Below are positions 8,996-18,031 of a stretch of 64,000 nt of DNA, in pieces. The stretch lies in assembly GCF_016632335.1 (NCBI RefSeq), contig NZ_JAEPBG010000004.1, positions 186,001 to 250,000 of the forward strand, read 5' to 3'. The position numbers and the translations under genes were made by a program. Under the pieces are notes generated by a model. It was not told the DNA's origin and searched no databases. It was given only the letters and a program-made list of their open reading frames with translations. Each line of letters begins with the position of its first letter. Within the stretch, counting starts at the first letter, position 1. This stretch comes from Noviherbaspirillum pedocola (lineage in GTDB: Bacteria > Pseudomonadota > Gammaproteobacteria > Burkholderiales > Burkholderiaceae_D).

Positions 8996-9799
8996 CTACA
9001 GCAAGAATCCGTCTCCGCCACTGCCGGTGAGATCTGCGTTGCCGCTCGTTTCATCTTTCAGGTGGATGCCGGTCAGTTGCCGCTTGCGCGCTTCCGACAG
9101 CAGATAGTGCAGCTTCACCGCCGCATCCGGGTAGCGCATGCCCGCAGGCCTGACATTCGATATGCAGTTGCGGCTTTCATCGGTCAGGCCGACCCGTGGC
9201 TGCCAGGTCAGGTACAGACCCATGCTATCGGGGGAGCTGAGACCGGGCCGTTCTCCGATGAGCACGACGACCGCTCGCGCGCCCAGCACCGCGCCGACCT
9301 CGTCGCCGATGGCTACGCGGGCCTGCTCGACAATGGCGATAGGCGCGAGCGACCATTCCTCCGGCTCGATGCATTGCTGCAGCGCCTGCAGAAAGGGCGC
9401 CGCGTTCTGCTCGATGGCTAAGGCCGACAAGCCGTCGGCAATGACGATCGCAAGGTCGTAGGCGTCCTCTTCGCGGTCCATTGACTGCAGCGCAAGGCGG
9501 GACGGCTCGTCGAGCTGGCGGCCGAGGTCCGGTCGGTGCAGATAGACATCCCTGTTGGCCGCGGCCGAATGCAGTCGTAACACGGGCGGTGGCGATGGCA
9601 GCGCCTGTTCGATCATCCTCTGCAGCCGTGCCGCATCCAGCGTCTGGCGCACCGCATCGCGCGCCCGGGCGTGCGCAAGCTGAAACGCGAGTTGCGCCGC
9701 GGTAGGAACACTCACCCCGGCATGGCCCAGCCCTATCCTGGCCATCGTGAATCGGCGCAGCGGCTGCAACGGATCCTGCACCGGCTTGCCTTGCGACAT
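8996..9799 (-). CDS. eutC: Ethanolamine ammonia-lyase small subunit
   Basis: 267 residues from the ATG at 9799, preceded by GAGGAGAG. The family hallmark GERPGLSSPDSMGLYLTWQP followed by the RVGLTDESRNCISNVRPAG segment forms part of the adenosylcobalamin pocket. Together with EutB it makes the cobalamin-dependent enzyme that converts ethanolamine to acetaldehyde and ammonia. The stop of eutB lies only 11 bp upstream, so the two genes are one operon. The protein is shorter at the N-terminus than the enterobacterial form, as is usual outside microcompartment operons. No shell protein gene is nearby. Confidence 0.96.
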   Translation of the reverse strand: MSQGKPVQDPLQPLRRFTMARIGLGHAGVSVPTAAQLAFQLAHARARDAVRQTLDAARLQRMIEQALPSPPPVLRLHSAAANRDVYLHRPDLGRQLDEPSRLALQSMDREEDAYDLAIVIADGLSALAIEQNAAPFLQALQQCIEPEEWSLAPIAIVEQARVAIGDEVGAVLGARAVVVLIGERPGLSSPDSMGLYLTWQPRVGLTDESRNCISNVRPAGMRYPDAAVKLHYLLSEARKRQLTGIHLKDETSGNADLTGSGGDGFLL

Positions 9800-9810
9800 C
9801 GCATCTCTCC

Positions 9811-11202
9811 TCAGGACAACCGCAGCAGCGCTTGCTGAAATGCCGGCGGCAGGCTTGTGCCCAGCCGCATGCTTCCATCGCCGCTGAAAATCTGCATCTC
9901 GCGCAACCATGCTTCGAACTCCGGCGCCGGGCGCAGCCCGAGCGTGCGCCGCAGGTACAGCGCATCGTGGAACGAGGTGCTCTGATAGCCGAGCATGACA
10001 TCGTCCGCGCCCGGCACGCCCATGATGTAGTTGCAGCCGGCAACGCCCAGCATCGTCAGCAGCGCATCCATGTCATCGCCATCCGCTTCGGCATGGTTGG
10101 TGTAGCAGACGTCGCATCCCATCGGCAAACCGAGCAGCTTGCCGCAGAAGTGGTCTTCCAGGCCAGCGCGCAGGATCTGCTTGCCGTCATACAGATATTC
10201 CGGACCGATGAAGCCGACCACGGTATTGACCAGCAGCGGCTTGAACTTGCGCGCCACCGCGTAAGCGCGCGCTTCGCAGGTCTGTTGATCCACGCCGTGA
10301 TGCGCATTCGCCGACAGCGCGCTGCCTTGCCCGGTTTCGAAATACATCAGGTTCTCGCCGACGGTGCCGCGTCGCAGCGACAGCGCCGCTTCCTGCGCTT
10401 GCTGCAGCAGCGCGAGATAGATGCCGAAGCTGCGGTTGGCCGCCTCGGTGCCGGCGATGGATTGAAACACCAGGTCCACCGGCGCGCCGCGCTCGATCGC
10501 GGCAAGCGTATTGGTCACATGCGTCAGCACGCAGGACTGCGTCGGAATCGCGTAGCGGCGGATGATGTCGTCCAGCATGCCGAGCAGGCGTACGACCTGC
10601 GGCACATTGTCGCTCGCCGGATTGATGCCGATGACCGCGTCGCCGCTGCCATGCAGCAGGCCGTCGAGCAGGCTGGCGGCAATGCCCGAGGCATCATCGG
10701 TCGGATGATTCGGCTGCAGGCGGGTCGACAGCCGTCCGGGCAGCCCGAGGGTATTGCGAAGGCGGGTTACGACGCGGCATTTGCGCGCCACCAGCACCAG
10801 GTCCTGGTTGCGCATGATCTTGGACACGGCCGCGGCCATCTCCGGCGTAATGCCGGGCGCAAGTTGCGACAGCGTCGTTTCATCCGCCTCATCGCCGAGC
10901 AGCCAGTCGCGAAAGTCGCCGACGGTCAGATGCCGTATGCGCTGGAAAGCGGCCGCGTCATGCGTATCGATGATCAGGCGCGTCACCTCATCGCTTTCGT
11001 AGGGCACCACGGCTTCATTCAGGAAGGTCGTCAGCGGCAGATCCGCCAATACCATTTGCGCGGCGACGCGTTCCTCGGCGCTGCCGGCTGCCACGCCTGC
11101 CAGGCAGTCTCCCGATCGCATCGGCGTTGCCTTGGCCATCAGATTGCGCAAATCGGCGAAGCGGTAGCTGCAATTGCCCACTACGCGGCTAAAGCGGCCC
11201 AT
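9811..11202 (-). CDS. eutB: Ethanolamine ammonia-lyase large subunit
   Basis: 463 residues, the normal length. It carries TIM-barrel active-site segments such as GDAVIGINPASDN, THVTNTLAAIERGAPVDL and FETGQGSALSANAHHGVDQ, and the Cys-containing GCDVCYTNHAEAD near the C-terminus. With EutC it cleaves ethanolamine, feeding nitrogen and two-carbon units to the cell. Neither eutA (the reactivase), an ethanolamine permease nor an aldehyde dehydrogenase is adjacent; they may be elsewhere. The first ATG lies close to the beginning of homology, so the start is reasonable. Confidence 0.97.
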   Translation of the reverse strand: MGRFSRVVGNCSYRFADLRNLMAKATPMRSGDCLAGVAAGSAEERVAAQMVLADLPLTTFLNEAVVPYESDEVTRLIIDTHDAAAFQRIRHLTVGDFRDWLLGDEADETTLSQLAPGITPEMAAAVSKIMRNQDLVLVARKCRVVTRLRNTLGLPGRLSTRLQPNHPTDDASGIAASLLDGLLHGSGDAVIGINPASDNVPQVVRLLGMLDDIIRRYAIPTQSCVLTHVTNTLAAIERGAPVDLVFQSIAGTEAANRSFGIYLALLQQAQEAALSLRRGTVGENLMYFETGQGSALSANAHHGVDQQTCEARAYAVARKFKPLLVNTVVGFIGPEYLYDGKQILRAGLEDHFCGKLLGLPMGCDVCYTNHAEADGDDMDALLTMLGVAGCNYIMGVPGADDVMLGYQSTSFHDALYLRRTLGLRPAPEFEAWLREMQIFSGDGSMRLGTSLPPAFQQALLRLS

Positions 11203-11293
11203 GAGTCACCTCGTCATCGATACCCAGGCGGGCATGCGGTTCATGAGCCGCGGTGCCGGGCCCTGAACGGCGCACTGGCTCCATTCTCGCGTG

Positions 11294-11476
11294 TCAGGAG
11301 GCGACTTCCGTGTCCTTGGCCTGCGCCGTCGTATCACCCGCTGCGTCATTCTCTTCCTCGAGCGACTTCCGGTAGGCATCCTCGAGCGCCTGGCTCAACT
11401 CGTCGATGAACCTGCCGATGTGGATACTGGCAAGCGATTGCCTGTCCACCATCTTCTTTCTATCGCGCTGCCGCAT
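11294..11476 (-). CDS. Small acidic protein of unknown function
   Basis: 60 residues from an ATG at 11476 preceded by AAGGGGAC at good spacing; a longer GTG start at 11524 would overlap the upstream stop as GTGA and is less likely. The N-terminus is basic (MRQRDRKKMVDRQ), the middle is an amphipathic helix (FIDELSQALEDAYRKSLEEE) and the tail is acidic and polar. No family recognised. It follows the 77-residue gene closely and both may form one transcript, divergent from the isomerase gene of the export island. Confidence 0.55.
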   Translation of the reverse strand: MRQRDRKKMVDRQSLASIHIGRFIDELSQALEDAYRKSLEEENDAAGDTTAQAKDTEVAS

Positions 11477-11520
11477 ATGCTGTCCCCTTGTGAGATTAGA
11501 ACGGTTGCTGACTGATACCT

Positions 11521-11754
11521 TCACTGCCTCTTGAGTTCTTCCGCAGCGAATTCATCGCTGACCTGCGTCGCGCGGTCCTTGCGGTTGCGGTTATCCGCAT
11601 ATTTCGTTAAGCGCGCTACCTTGCCGATGAGTTTGCTCGGACGTTCCCGTATGGTTTGCGGATAGGCGACTTCCCCTACCCATTCCGCGGGAATTTCCAC
11701 CAGCTTGCCGCGACGCATGCGATAGAACTTTCCATCCTTCTCGATCCGCTTCAT
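11521..11754 (-). CDS. Small basic protein of unknown function
   Basis: 77 residues. It begins with a short beta-like segment (MKRIEKDGKFYRMRRGKLVE) ending in IPAEW, followed by a Lys/Arg-rich helix, net positive charge, no Cys and no membrane segment. No family recognised. The gene points away from the isomerase gene with about 210 bp between them, and is followed by the 60-residue gene. It could be a small regulator or a nucleic-acid-binding protein; this is not supported beyond charge. Confidence 0.5.
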   Translation of the reverse strand: MKRIEKDGKFYRMRRGKLVEIPAEWVGEVAYPQTIRERPSKLIGKVARLTKYADNRNRKDRATQVSDEFAAEELKRQ

Positions 11755-11967
11755 GACTGCCTCACCGATTGCGCCAGGCCTGAAACAGATTGACCGGCTC
11801 TACCTGCTTCCGGTTCCCTGCCGCGCGGCAAGAGGTCGAGCGAGCCGGCATGCCGGCACTATTGATGTACGTCAGTCGGATTGCAACCGAGGCCTTGCCG
11901 CGCGCGTATCGGCCCTGCGCCGCGCTACTCTTGGCGTGTTGATGGCGTCCGCATAAGGAACAAAGCC

Positions 11968-12720
11968 ATGTCCGCGATCGTGCGTATCGATGACCAGACC
12001 ATCGGCATCGAAGACTTCGTGAAGACCCTGAAACTCAACGGCCAGTTCGAAAGTCTTGTCGAGCAGCTGGTGCGTGACCGGATCACAGTACTGGCGGCCA
12101 AGAAGCGGGGGATTGCGCTGCCGCCGGATGAGGTGCAGGAGCGCGCCGATCAGTTTCGCCGCATCCAGGGCCTGCATCGGGCCGCGGATATGAACAATTA
12201 TCTCGATGCGCTCGGCGTATCCCTCGATGAATTCGAAGCCTTCATCGTCGACAGCCTGTACCAGGAAAAGATGATGGAGGAAGTCTGCAGCGACGCTGCC
12301 GTGGCGGAATACTTCCATCTCCATTCGCCGAAGTTCGACAGCATGGAGGTCAGCCATATCCTGGTCGACTCGGAGGGCAAGGCGAAGGAAATCCTGGCCT
12401 GCCTGGAAGACGATCCGGATGCCTTCGCCGACATGGCGCTCGAGCACTCGCTGGCCGAGACGCGCGAGCATGGCGGCGCTATCGGCCGGGTCCTGCGCGG
12501 TTCGCTGCGCGGCGACATCGAAGCGCGTGTCTTCAATGCCAATGCCGGCGAAGTCATCGGCCCTTACGCCACGCCGGACCGTTCCCTGTTCGAGATCTTT
12601 CGCGTCGATGCGCGGCATCCGGCAGCGCTTGACGAAGACACCGCCGCTGAAGTGCGGCGCCTGCTGCGCGAAGAATGGTTGCTGGCGCGGGCGCAGGAAC
12701 ACATCATCGAGGCGCGTTAG
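11968..12720 (+). CDS. Parvulin-type peptidyl-prolyl isomerase linked to the peptide exporter
   Basis: 250 residues from the ATG at 11968, with TAAGGA upstream. A SurA-like helical N-terminal part (1-110) is followed by a parvulin domain (about 112-215) with the family pattern MEVSHILV, AFADMALEHS, GGAIGRV, VFNANAGEVIGP and LFEIFRV. Unlike SurA or PrsA it has no signal peptide, so it should act in the cytoplasm. It ends 32 bp before the exporter gene and is probably co-transcribed. PpiC-like proteins without signal sequences occur beside peptide-export ABC transporters in other bacteria, which suggests a chaperone or maturation role for precursor peptides before export (inference). Confidence 0.85.
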   Translation: MSAIVRIDDQTIGIEDFVKTLKLNGQFESLVEQLVRDRITVLAAKKRGIALPPDEVQERADQFRRIQGLHRAADMNNYLDALGVSLDEFEAFIVDSLYQEKMMEEVCSDAAVAEYFHLHSPKFDSMEVSHILVDSEGKAKEILACLEDDPDAFADMALEHSLAETREHGGAIGRVLRGSLRGDIEARVFNANAGEVIGPYATPDRSLFEIFRVDARHPAALDEDTAAEVRRLLREEWLLARAQEHIIEAR

Positions 12721-12752
12721 CCACCGTCACTCACACCTTCACTGCAGCGCGC

Positions 12753-15700
12753 ATGGACGCCGCCTCTCCACAGCAGGCCCTGGCCGACTTCCTGGGCGGG
12801 GTCGAAATCCTTTCCTCCTTCACGCCTGCCGAGCTCGAACAGCTCGCGCGGCAGGCGCAGACGCGGGCGTGCTCCTTTGGTGACACGGTGTGCAATGCCG
12901 GCGCGCCGGCCGCCGGCTTGTACATCGTCAAGTCCGGCTCGGTGCGGGTTTTCACCGAGGAGCACGGCAAGGAAATCAGCATGGGGGTGAAGAAGGCACC
13001 CGAAGTCTTCGGCGAGCTGGCGATGCTGCGCGAACATGCGCATGAATCCTCGGTACGCGCGGCCGCGCGCACCGAACTGGTGATCATTCCGAGGGAAGCG
13101 TTTGCGCCTGTCATTGCCGGTAATCCGGCCGCGCAGGATTACATCACCAGTTTCGTGGCCATCAGTTCTGCCGGCGGCTTCGTCACCCGGCTGTTCGATC
13201 TGCGCGGCAAGGTCGATCGCGCCGAGCTGGAAGAATTCGTGCGCAGCGTCGGCGTCAAGCGCATCGCGGCCGGACGTGAAGTCTTCAGGCAGGACAGCCG
13301 CGACGACCGGCGCCTGTATGTGGTGCGCCGCGGCGAGGTGCGACTGGTACGCAATGAAGGCGGCAACGACTATCCATTGGCCACGCTGCGCCAGGGCGAG
13401 GTCTTCGGCGAGAAGGCTTGCCTGCTGCGCCAGGAGCAGATGGCGACGGCCATCGCCGCTACCGACACCACACTGCTGGTGATACCCGAGCGCACGGTGC
13501 ACCAGATTCTGGGGCGCAATCCGAAGCTCAGGGAAGCGCTGGAGGAACGCATCCGCTACATCGAAAGGGAGCTGGACCGGCAGAAGCGCCTGGCAGAACG
13601 TCGCGGCGGCAAGGTGCAGCTCGATCTGGCATCCAGCCCGGAATTCGGCGAGAGGCTGGTCAAGCGCTTTCCCTTTGTCGAGCAGGCCGAGGAAATGGAT
13701 TGCGGCGCCGCCTGCCTGGCAATGATCTGCCGGCATTACGGCATCGCGATCACGCTCGGCAAGCTGCGCGAGCTGGCCAATGTCACGACCCAGGGCGCGA
13801 CCATGGATAGCCTGGCGCGGGTCGGCGAGTCGCTGGGCTTCACCATGCGCGGCGTGCAATGCACCTTCGATGCATTGCGCGGCTTCGAGCTGCCCTTCAT
13901 CGCGCATTGGGAGGGCTATCACTATGTGGTGGTGTACGGCGTGTCGGCGCGGCAGGTGCATGTGGCCGACCCGGCCATCGGTTTTCGCAAGATGACGGTG
14001 GAGGAATTCGAGCGCGGCTGGAGCGGCACCTGCCTGCTCTTTACACCCGGGCAGGACATGGCGCGGCTGGCATTGGCGCGTTCACCGTGGCTGCGCTTCA
14101 TCGCCTACCTGCGGCCCTATCGCGGCATCCTGCTGAACCTGTTCCTGGCCACCTTCGTGATCCAGCTGCTCGGCGTGGTGCCGCCGCTCATCATCCAGAA
14201 CATCCTCGATGGCGTGATCGTGCACCAGAACATCAGCCTCCTGCACCTGCTGATTCTTGGCCTCATCATTTCCAGCGTCTTCACGCAGCTCATGAGCACG
14301 ATCCGTGCGTATCTGTCGAACTTCATGGTGCGCAACATGGATTTCGCGATGATGTCGCACTTCTTCCGGCACACGATGTCGCTGCCGTTTTCCTTCTTCG
14401 CCAAGCGCAAGACCGGCGACATCCTGGCGCGCTTTCAGGAAAACCATACGATCCGCGCCTTCCTCACCGAGTCCACGGTAAGCACGGTGCTGAACCTGCT
14501 GATGGTGTTCATCTACTTCAGCATCATGTTCGTGTACAGCCTGAAGCTGACCCTGATTCTCATCGCCTTCGTGATTCCCATCGTCGGCCTCACCGTGCTG
14601 GTCACCCCACGACTCAAGCAATATGCGCGCGATGTGTTCAACGCCTCCACCGACGCGCAAGCCTTTCTGATGGAAGCGCTGGGCGGCGTGGAAACCGTCA
14701 AGGGCATGGGCATGGAACGCGCGGTGCGGCTGAAGTGGGAAAGGAAATACGTGAAGGCGCTGCAGGAGCAGTACCGGGCGCAATCCTTCCACATCGTCGT
14801 CGGCCTGGCCAGCCAGCTGCTGAACGCCGCCGTCACCATCTCCATCCTCTGGGTCGGCGCCAGCCTGGTGCTGGAGCGCGAACTGTCCATCGGCCAGCTC
14901 ATTGCCTTCAATTCGCTGATGGGCAGCGTGCTGGCGCCGCTGATGGGACTGGTCGGCTTGTGGAATCTGCTCAACGATGCCGGTGTAGCGATGGAGCGCC
15001 TCGGCGACGTGCTCGACATGGAGCCCGAGCAACGGCCCGAAGACCTGTCCTCGCGCGTGGTGCTGCCGGACCTGCATGGCGAGATACGGCTGGAGAACGT
15101 CTACTTCCGCTATGGCGGCGACGACACGCCTTATGTGCTGGAAAACATCAGCCTCGAAATCCGGCCCGGCGAGCTGGTGGCCATCGTCGGCCGCAGCGGC
15201 TCGGGCAAGACCACGCTGGCCAAGCTGCTGGTGGGCTTTTATGCGCCGACCGACGGCAGGATCAGCGTCGACGGCTATGACATGAACATCGTCGACAAGG
15301 ATTCCTACCGGGCGCAGGTCGGTTATGTCATGCAAAGCAACCTGCTGTTTTCCGGCACCGTGGCCGCCAACATCGCCAGCGGTGACGACAGCCCGGACCG
15401 GCGCCGCATCGAGGAAGCGGCAAAGATGGCCGATGCGCATGCCTTCATCAGCAAGCTGCCGCTGGGCTATGAGCAGGTGGTCGGCGAACGCGGCATGGGC
15501 TTGTCCGGCGGGCAGATACAGCGGCTGTGCATTGCCAGGGCGCTGTATCACGATCCGCGCCTGCTGGTTTTCGATGAAGCGACTTCGGCCCTGGATACGC
15601 AATCCGAGAGCAACATCATCGGCAACATGAACGAGATCCTGAAGGGTCGCACCGCGGTGATCATCGCGCATCGGCTCTCCACCATCATGCGCGCTGACAA

Positions 15701-15812
15701 GATCCTGGTGCTGTACGAAGGCGCGGTGGTGGAGCAGGGCCGGCACGACGAGCTGGTGGACAGGCGCGGCATGTATTACCAGCTGGTGCAGAAGCAGTTG
15801 AGCACGGCATGA
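12753..15812 (+). CDS. Peptidase-containing ABC exporter with two cNMP-binding-like domains and a C39 domain
   Basis: 1019 residues from the ATG at 12753. Order: two cyclic-nucleotide-binding-like domains (about 20-140 and 155-265), C39 peptidase (about 300-430), six-helix ABC membrane domain (about 445-735) and ATPase (about 775-1015). The C39 triad is intact: C317 (EMDCGAACLAMI) with helper Q311, H390 (GYHYVVVYGV) and D406 (VADPAIG). The ATPase has Walker A GRSGSGKTT, signature LSGGQIQRL, Walker B LLVFDEATSALD and the H-loop AHRLST. C39 domains cut bacteriocin-type leaders after Gly-Gly while the mature peptide is exported. Eight such precursors lie 2-8 kb away. The stop overlaps the next start (ATGA). 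Confidence 0.95.
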   Translation: MDAASPQQALADFLGGVEILSSFTPAELEQLARQAQTRACSFGDTVCNAGAPAAGLYIVKSGSVRVFTEEHGKEISMGVKKAPEVFGELAMLREHAHESSVRAAARTELVIIPREAFAPVIAGNPAAQDYITSFVAISSAGGFVTRLFDLRGKVDRAELEEFVRSVGVKRIAAGREVFRQDSRDDRRLYVVRRGEVRLVRNEGGNDYPLATLRQGEVFGEKACLLRQEQMATAIAATDTTLLVIPERTVHQILGRNPKLREALEERIRYIERELDRQKRLAERRGGKVQLDLASSPEFGERLVKRFPFVEQAEEMDCGAACLAMICRHYGIAITLGKLRELANVTTQGATMDSLARVGESLGFTMRGVQCTFDALRGFELPFIAHWEGYHYVVVYGVSARQVHVADPAIGFRKMTVEEFERGWSGTCLLFTPGQDMARLALARSPWLRFIAYLRPYRGILLNLFLATFVIQLLGVVPPLIIQNILDGVIVHQNISLLHLLILGLIISSVFTQLMSTIRAYLSNFMVRNMDFAMMSHFFRHTMSLPFSFFAKRKTGDILARFQENHTIRAFLTESTVSTVLNLLMVFIYFSIMFVYSLKLTLILIAFVIPIVGLTVLVTPRLKQYARDVFNASTDAQAFLMEALGGVETVKGMGMERAVRLKWERKYVKALQEQYRAQSFHIVVGLASQLLNAAVTISILWVGASLVLERELSIGQLIAFNSLMGSVLAPLMGLVGLWNLLNDAGVAMERLGDVLDMEPEQRPEDLSSRVVLPDLHGEIRLENVYFRYGGDDTPYVLENISLEIRPGELVAIVGRSGSGKTTLAKLLVGFYAPTDGRISVDGYDMNIVDKDSYRAQVGYVMQSNLLFSGTVAANIASGDDSPDRRRIEEAAKMADAHAFISKLPLGYEQVVGERGMGLSGGQIQRLCIARALYHDPRLLVFDEATSALDTQSESNIIGNMNEILKGRTAVIIAHRLSTIMRADKILVLYEGAVVEQGRHDELVDRRGMYYQLVQKQLSTA

Positions 15813-17104
15813 AGATCCTCGACCAGCCGCCGGCGCCGCGCTCGGCCCTCTCCTATGCCGGGCTGATCGAGAAGATCGAGATCATGCGCTCGTCGCTGCG
15901 CTGGGCCACGCGCCTGGAGCGGGCCGACATCGAGAAGCTGTTGCGGCAGTCCGGCGCGCTGCGCGATGAAGTGATGCAGCTGTCGCACAAGGAGCGCTTC
16001 GTCGCCGCGGCCACGGGAGAAGGCCAGTCGGTCAGCGTGCTGGCGGCCGCATCGGCGCCGGGCGCGCGCCGCCTGGCGCTGCGACAGCGCAGCTTCGTGT
16101 TCGAGGGCACCTTCGGCGATAACCCGCGCCTGCTCGATGCGCTGGAGATCGCCGAGAAGGCCGCGCCGACCGATCTGCCGGTGCTGATCGATGGCGAAAG
16201 CGGCACCGGCAAGGAATTGATGGCCAAGGTGATCCATGCCAATGGCGCGCGCGCGGACAAGCCCTATGTGTCGGTCAACTGCGGCGCGATACCGGAGAAC
16301 CTGATCGAGTCGGAACTCTTCGGCCACAGGAAGGGCGCCTTCACCGGCGCGGCGGCCGACCGCCGCGGCAAGTTTGAAAGCGCGCATCGCGGCACGATCT
16401 TCCTGGATGAGATCGGCGAGCTGCCTCTGCAGGGACAGGTCAAGCTGCTGCGGGTGCTGCAATCGCATGAGATACAACGGGTCGGCGCCGATGATGTGAT
16501 CTCGGTGGATGCCCGCATCGTCGCGGCGACGAATCGCAATCTGCGTCAGCTGATTGCGCAGGGCAGTTTTCGCGAAGACCTGTTCTATCGCCTGAGCGTG
16601 ATTCATGTCAGCCTGCCGCCGCTGCGCGAGCGGCGCGACGAAATCCCCTTGCTGTGCGCCTATTTCAGCGACGAGGCGGCCGAAGCGCTGAAGCGCGCGC
16701 CGATGAAGATGACGCCGCGCCTGCGCGACTTCCTGCTCGGCTATACCTATCCGGGCAACATCCGCGAACTGCGCAATCTGATCTATCGCCTGTCCTGCCT
16801 GGCCGGCGAGGTCGCGGACCTGGCGCATCTGCCCGAGGATATCCGGCCCGGTATGCGCGAGCGCGAGCTGAATGTTCCGGCGCGGCGCGCGGCCGACGCG
16901 GTCGCGCCGCCAGCCTCGCTCGCCGATGCCAGGCGCGTGGCCAGCGACGAAGCCGAGCGCGCCTTTCTCGAGCGCGGCCTGCGCGAAGTTGGCGGCACCG
17001 TGACGGAACTGGCGCGCCGCTGCGAAATGAATCGTTCGCATCTGCAGATGCTGCTGAAGAAGCATGGATTGCATTCGCGGGATTTCCGGCCGCGCAAAGC
17101 TTGA
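15809..17104 (+). CDS. Sigma-54 enhancer-binding transcriptional activator
   Basis: 431 residues, start overlapping the exporter stop in ATGA. A short N-terminal helical region (1-95) with no receiver, GAF or PAS domain precedes a full AAA+ domain: Walker A GESGTGKE (129-136), the sigma-54 contact loop GAFTGA (176-181), Walker B TIFLDE (196-201), and the arginine-finger region FREDLFYRLSVI. A Fis-type helix-turn-helix closes the protein (LARRCEMNRSHLQMLLKKHG). It should activate sigma-54 promoters. Both peptide operons have near-consensus -24/-12 elements, making them the obvious targets (inference). With no classical sensor domain, control may come from a partner protein or phosphorylation. 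Confidence 0.95.
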   Translation: MKILDQPPAPRSALSYAGLIEKIEIMRSSLRWATRLERADIEKLLRQSGALRDEVMQLSHKERFVAAATGEGQSVSVLAAASAPGARRLALRQRSFVFEGTFGDNPRLLDALEIAEKAAPTDLPVLIDGESGTGKELMAKVIHANGARADKPYVSVNCGAIPENLIESELFGHRKGAFTGAAADRRGKFESAHRGTIFLDEIGELPLQGQVKLLRVLQSHEIQRVGADDVISVDARIVAATNRNLRQLIAQGSFREDLFYRLSVIHVSLPPLRERRDEIPLLCAYFSDEAAEALKRAPMKMTPRLRDFLLGYTYPGNIRELRNLIYRLSCLAGEVADLAHLPEDIRPGMRERELNVPARRAADAVAPPASLADARRVASDEAERAFLERGLREVGGTVTELARRCEMNRSHLQMLLKKHGLHSRDFRPRKA

Positions 17105-17185
17105 GGGTGCTTGTGTGCGGGTCTTGCGGAGGCGTCTGCCCTACGGAAGATCGTCGCTGTACATGGTCCGCTAGCGTTCCAATCC

Positions 17186-17956
17186 TCACACCGCCGGATT
17201 GAGCACTGTACTTTCCTGCGCGGCCACATCCTCGGCCATGATCACAACCACTGACACATTGTCCCGACCGCCATGGGCCAGCGCGAGATCAACCAGGCCC
17301 TCGGCCGCACGATGGCAGTCGTGGCAGGCGAGCAGGCGGGCGATCTCCTCGTTGCCGACTTCATTGGAAAGGCCATCGCTGCACAGCAGGAACATGTCGC
17401 CGGCCGAGACATCGACGAGACCGTCTTCCGCGTCGAGCGGCTCCATCGCGCCGATGGCACGCGTGATCAGATTGCGCGCCGGATGGCTCGCTGCATCCTG
17501 CGGCGACAACGCGCCGCGGGCCACCAGTTCGCCGACCACGCTGTGGTCGCTGGTGAGCTGCGTCAGTTGTCCATCGCGAAAGCGGTAGATGCGGCTGTCA
17601 CCGACCCACAGATACGCGCAGCGATGATTTGCCGCGAGCAGTACCACGACAGTGGTGCCGATGGTGCCCACATCGCGTAGTGCGGCTTCCATCTGCAATT
17701 GATGATTGACCGATTGCAGTCGCTCATGCACCTCGGCCACCGCTTGCGTCAGCCCCGGCGCGGCCGGCATGTGCTCCAGGGTATCGATCGTGACGCGGCT
17801 GGCCATGTCGCCTCGGCTGTGCCCGCCCATGCCGTCGGCGACGGCCCACAAGCCGCGTTCCGGGCAATCCAGCAAGGCATCTTCATTGATTTCACGCACC
17901 GCGCCCGGATGGGATCGCGACGCGGATAGCCATCGAAGGGAATTCGCATGCGCCAT
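17186..17956 (-). CDS. PP2C-type serine/threonine protein phosphatase
   Basis: 256 residues, the full length of the bacterial PP2C/Stp family. All metal-binding motifs are present: REINEDA, VADGMGGH (D41), GDSRIYRFRDG, LLCSDGL and HGGRDNVSVVV. It removes phosphate from Ser/Thr residues using Mn or Mg ions. GGAGA precedes the ATG. It is convergent with the sigma-54 activator gene and upstream of the first peptide operon. With two kinases and two FHA proteins in the island, it is probably the antagonist of those kinases. There is no membrane segment, so it is cytoplasmic. Confidence 0.95.
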   Translation of the reverse strand: MAHANSLRWLSASRSHPGAVREINEDALLDCPERGLWAVADGMGGHSRGDMASRVTIDTLEHMPAAPGLTQAVAEVHERLQSVNHQLQMEAALRDVGTIGTTVVVLLAANHRCAYLWVGDSRIYRFRDGQLTQLTSDHSVVGELVARGALSPQDAASHPARNLITRAIGAMEPLDAEDGLVDVSAGDMFLLCSDGLSNEVGNEEIARLLACHDCHRAAEGLVDLALAHGGRDNVSVVVIMAEDVAAQESTVLNPAV

Positions 17957-18031
17957 GGCGTTCTCCGCAGCGGGTCGCTCGTCTCCTTGCAGTATAGAGC
18001 GCCACCGTGCGGCTGCGGCGCAGCGATATGG

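Noticed and set aside
9832-11409. A 525-codon plus-strand frame over eutB
   Set aside because: eutB on the minus strand is unmistakable, so this is a shadow frame.
11840-11880. Possible sigma-54 promoter before the isomerase gene (CGGCAC followed by GATGTA)
   Set aside because: The -12 element has GT instead of GC and the -24 lacks the leading T. It is too weak to list.
14082-15746. A 554-codon open frame opposite the ABC exporter
   Set aside because: It is a mirror of the real gene caused by high GC at third positions; it has no ribosome site, and the translated sequence is His/Gln/Arg-rich without domain character.
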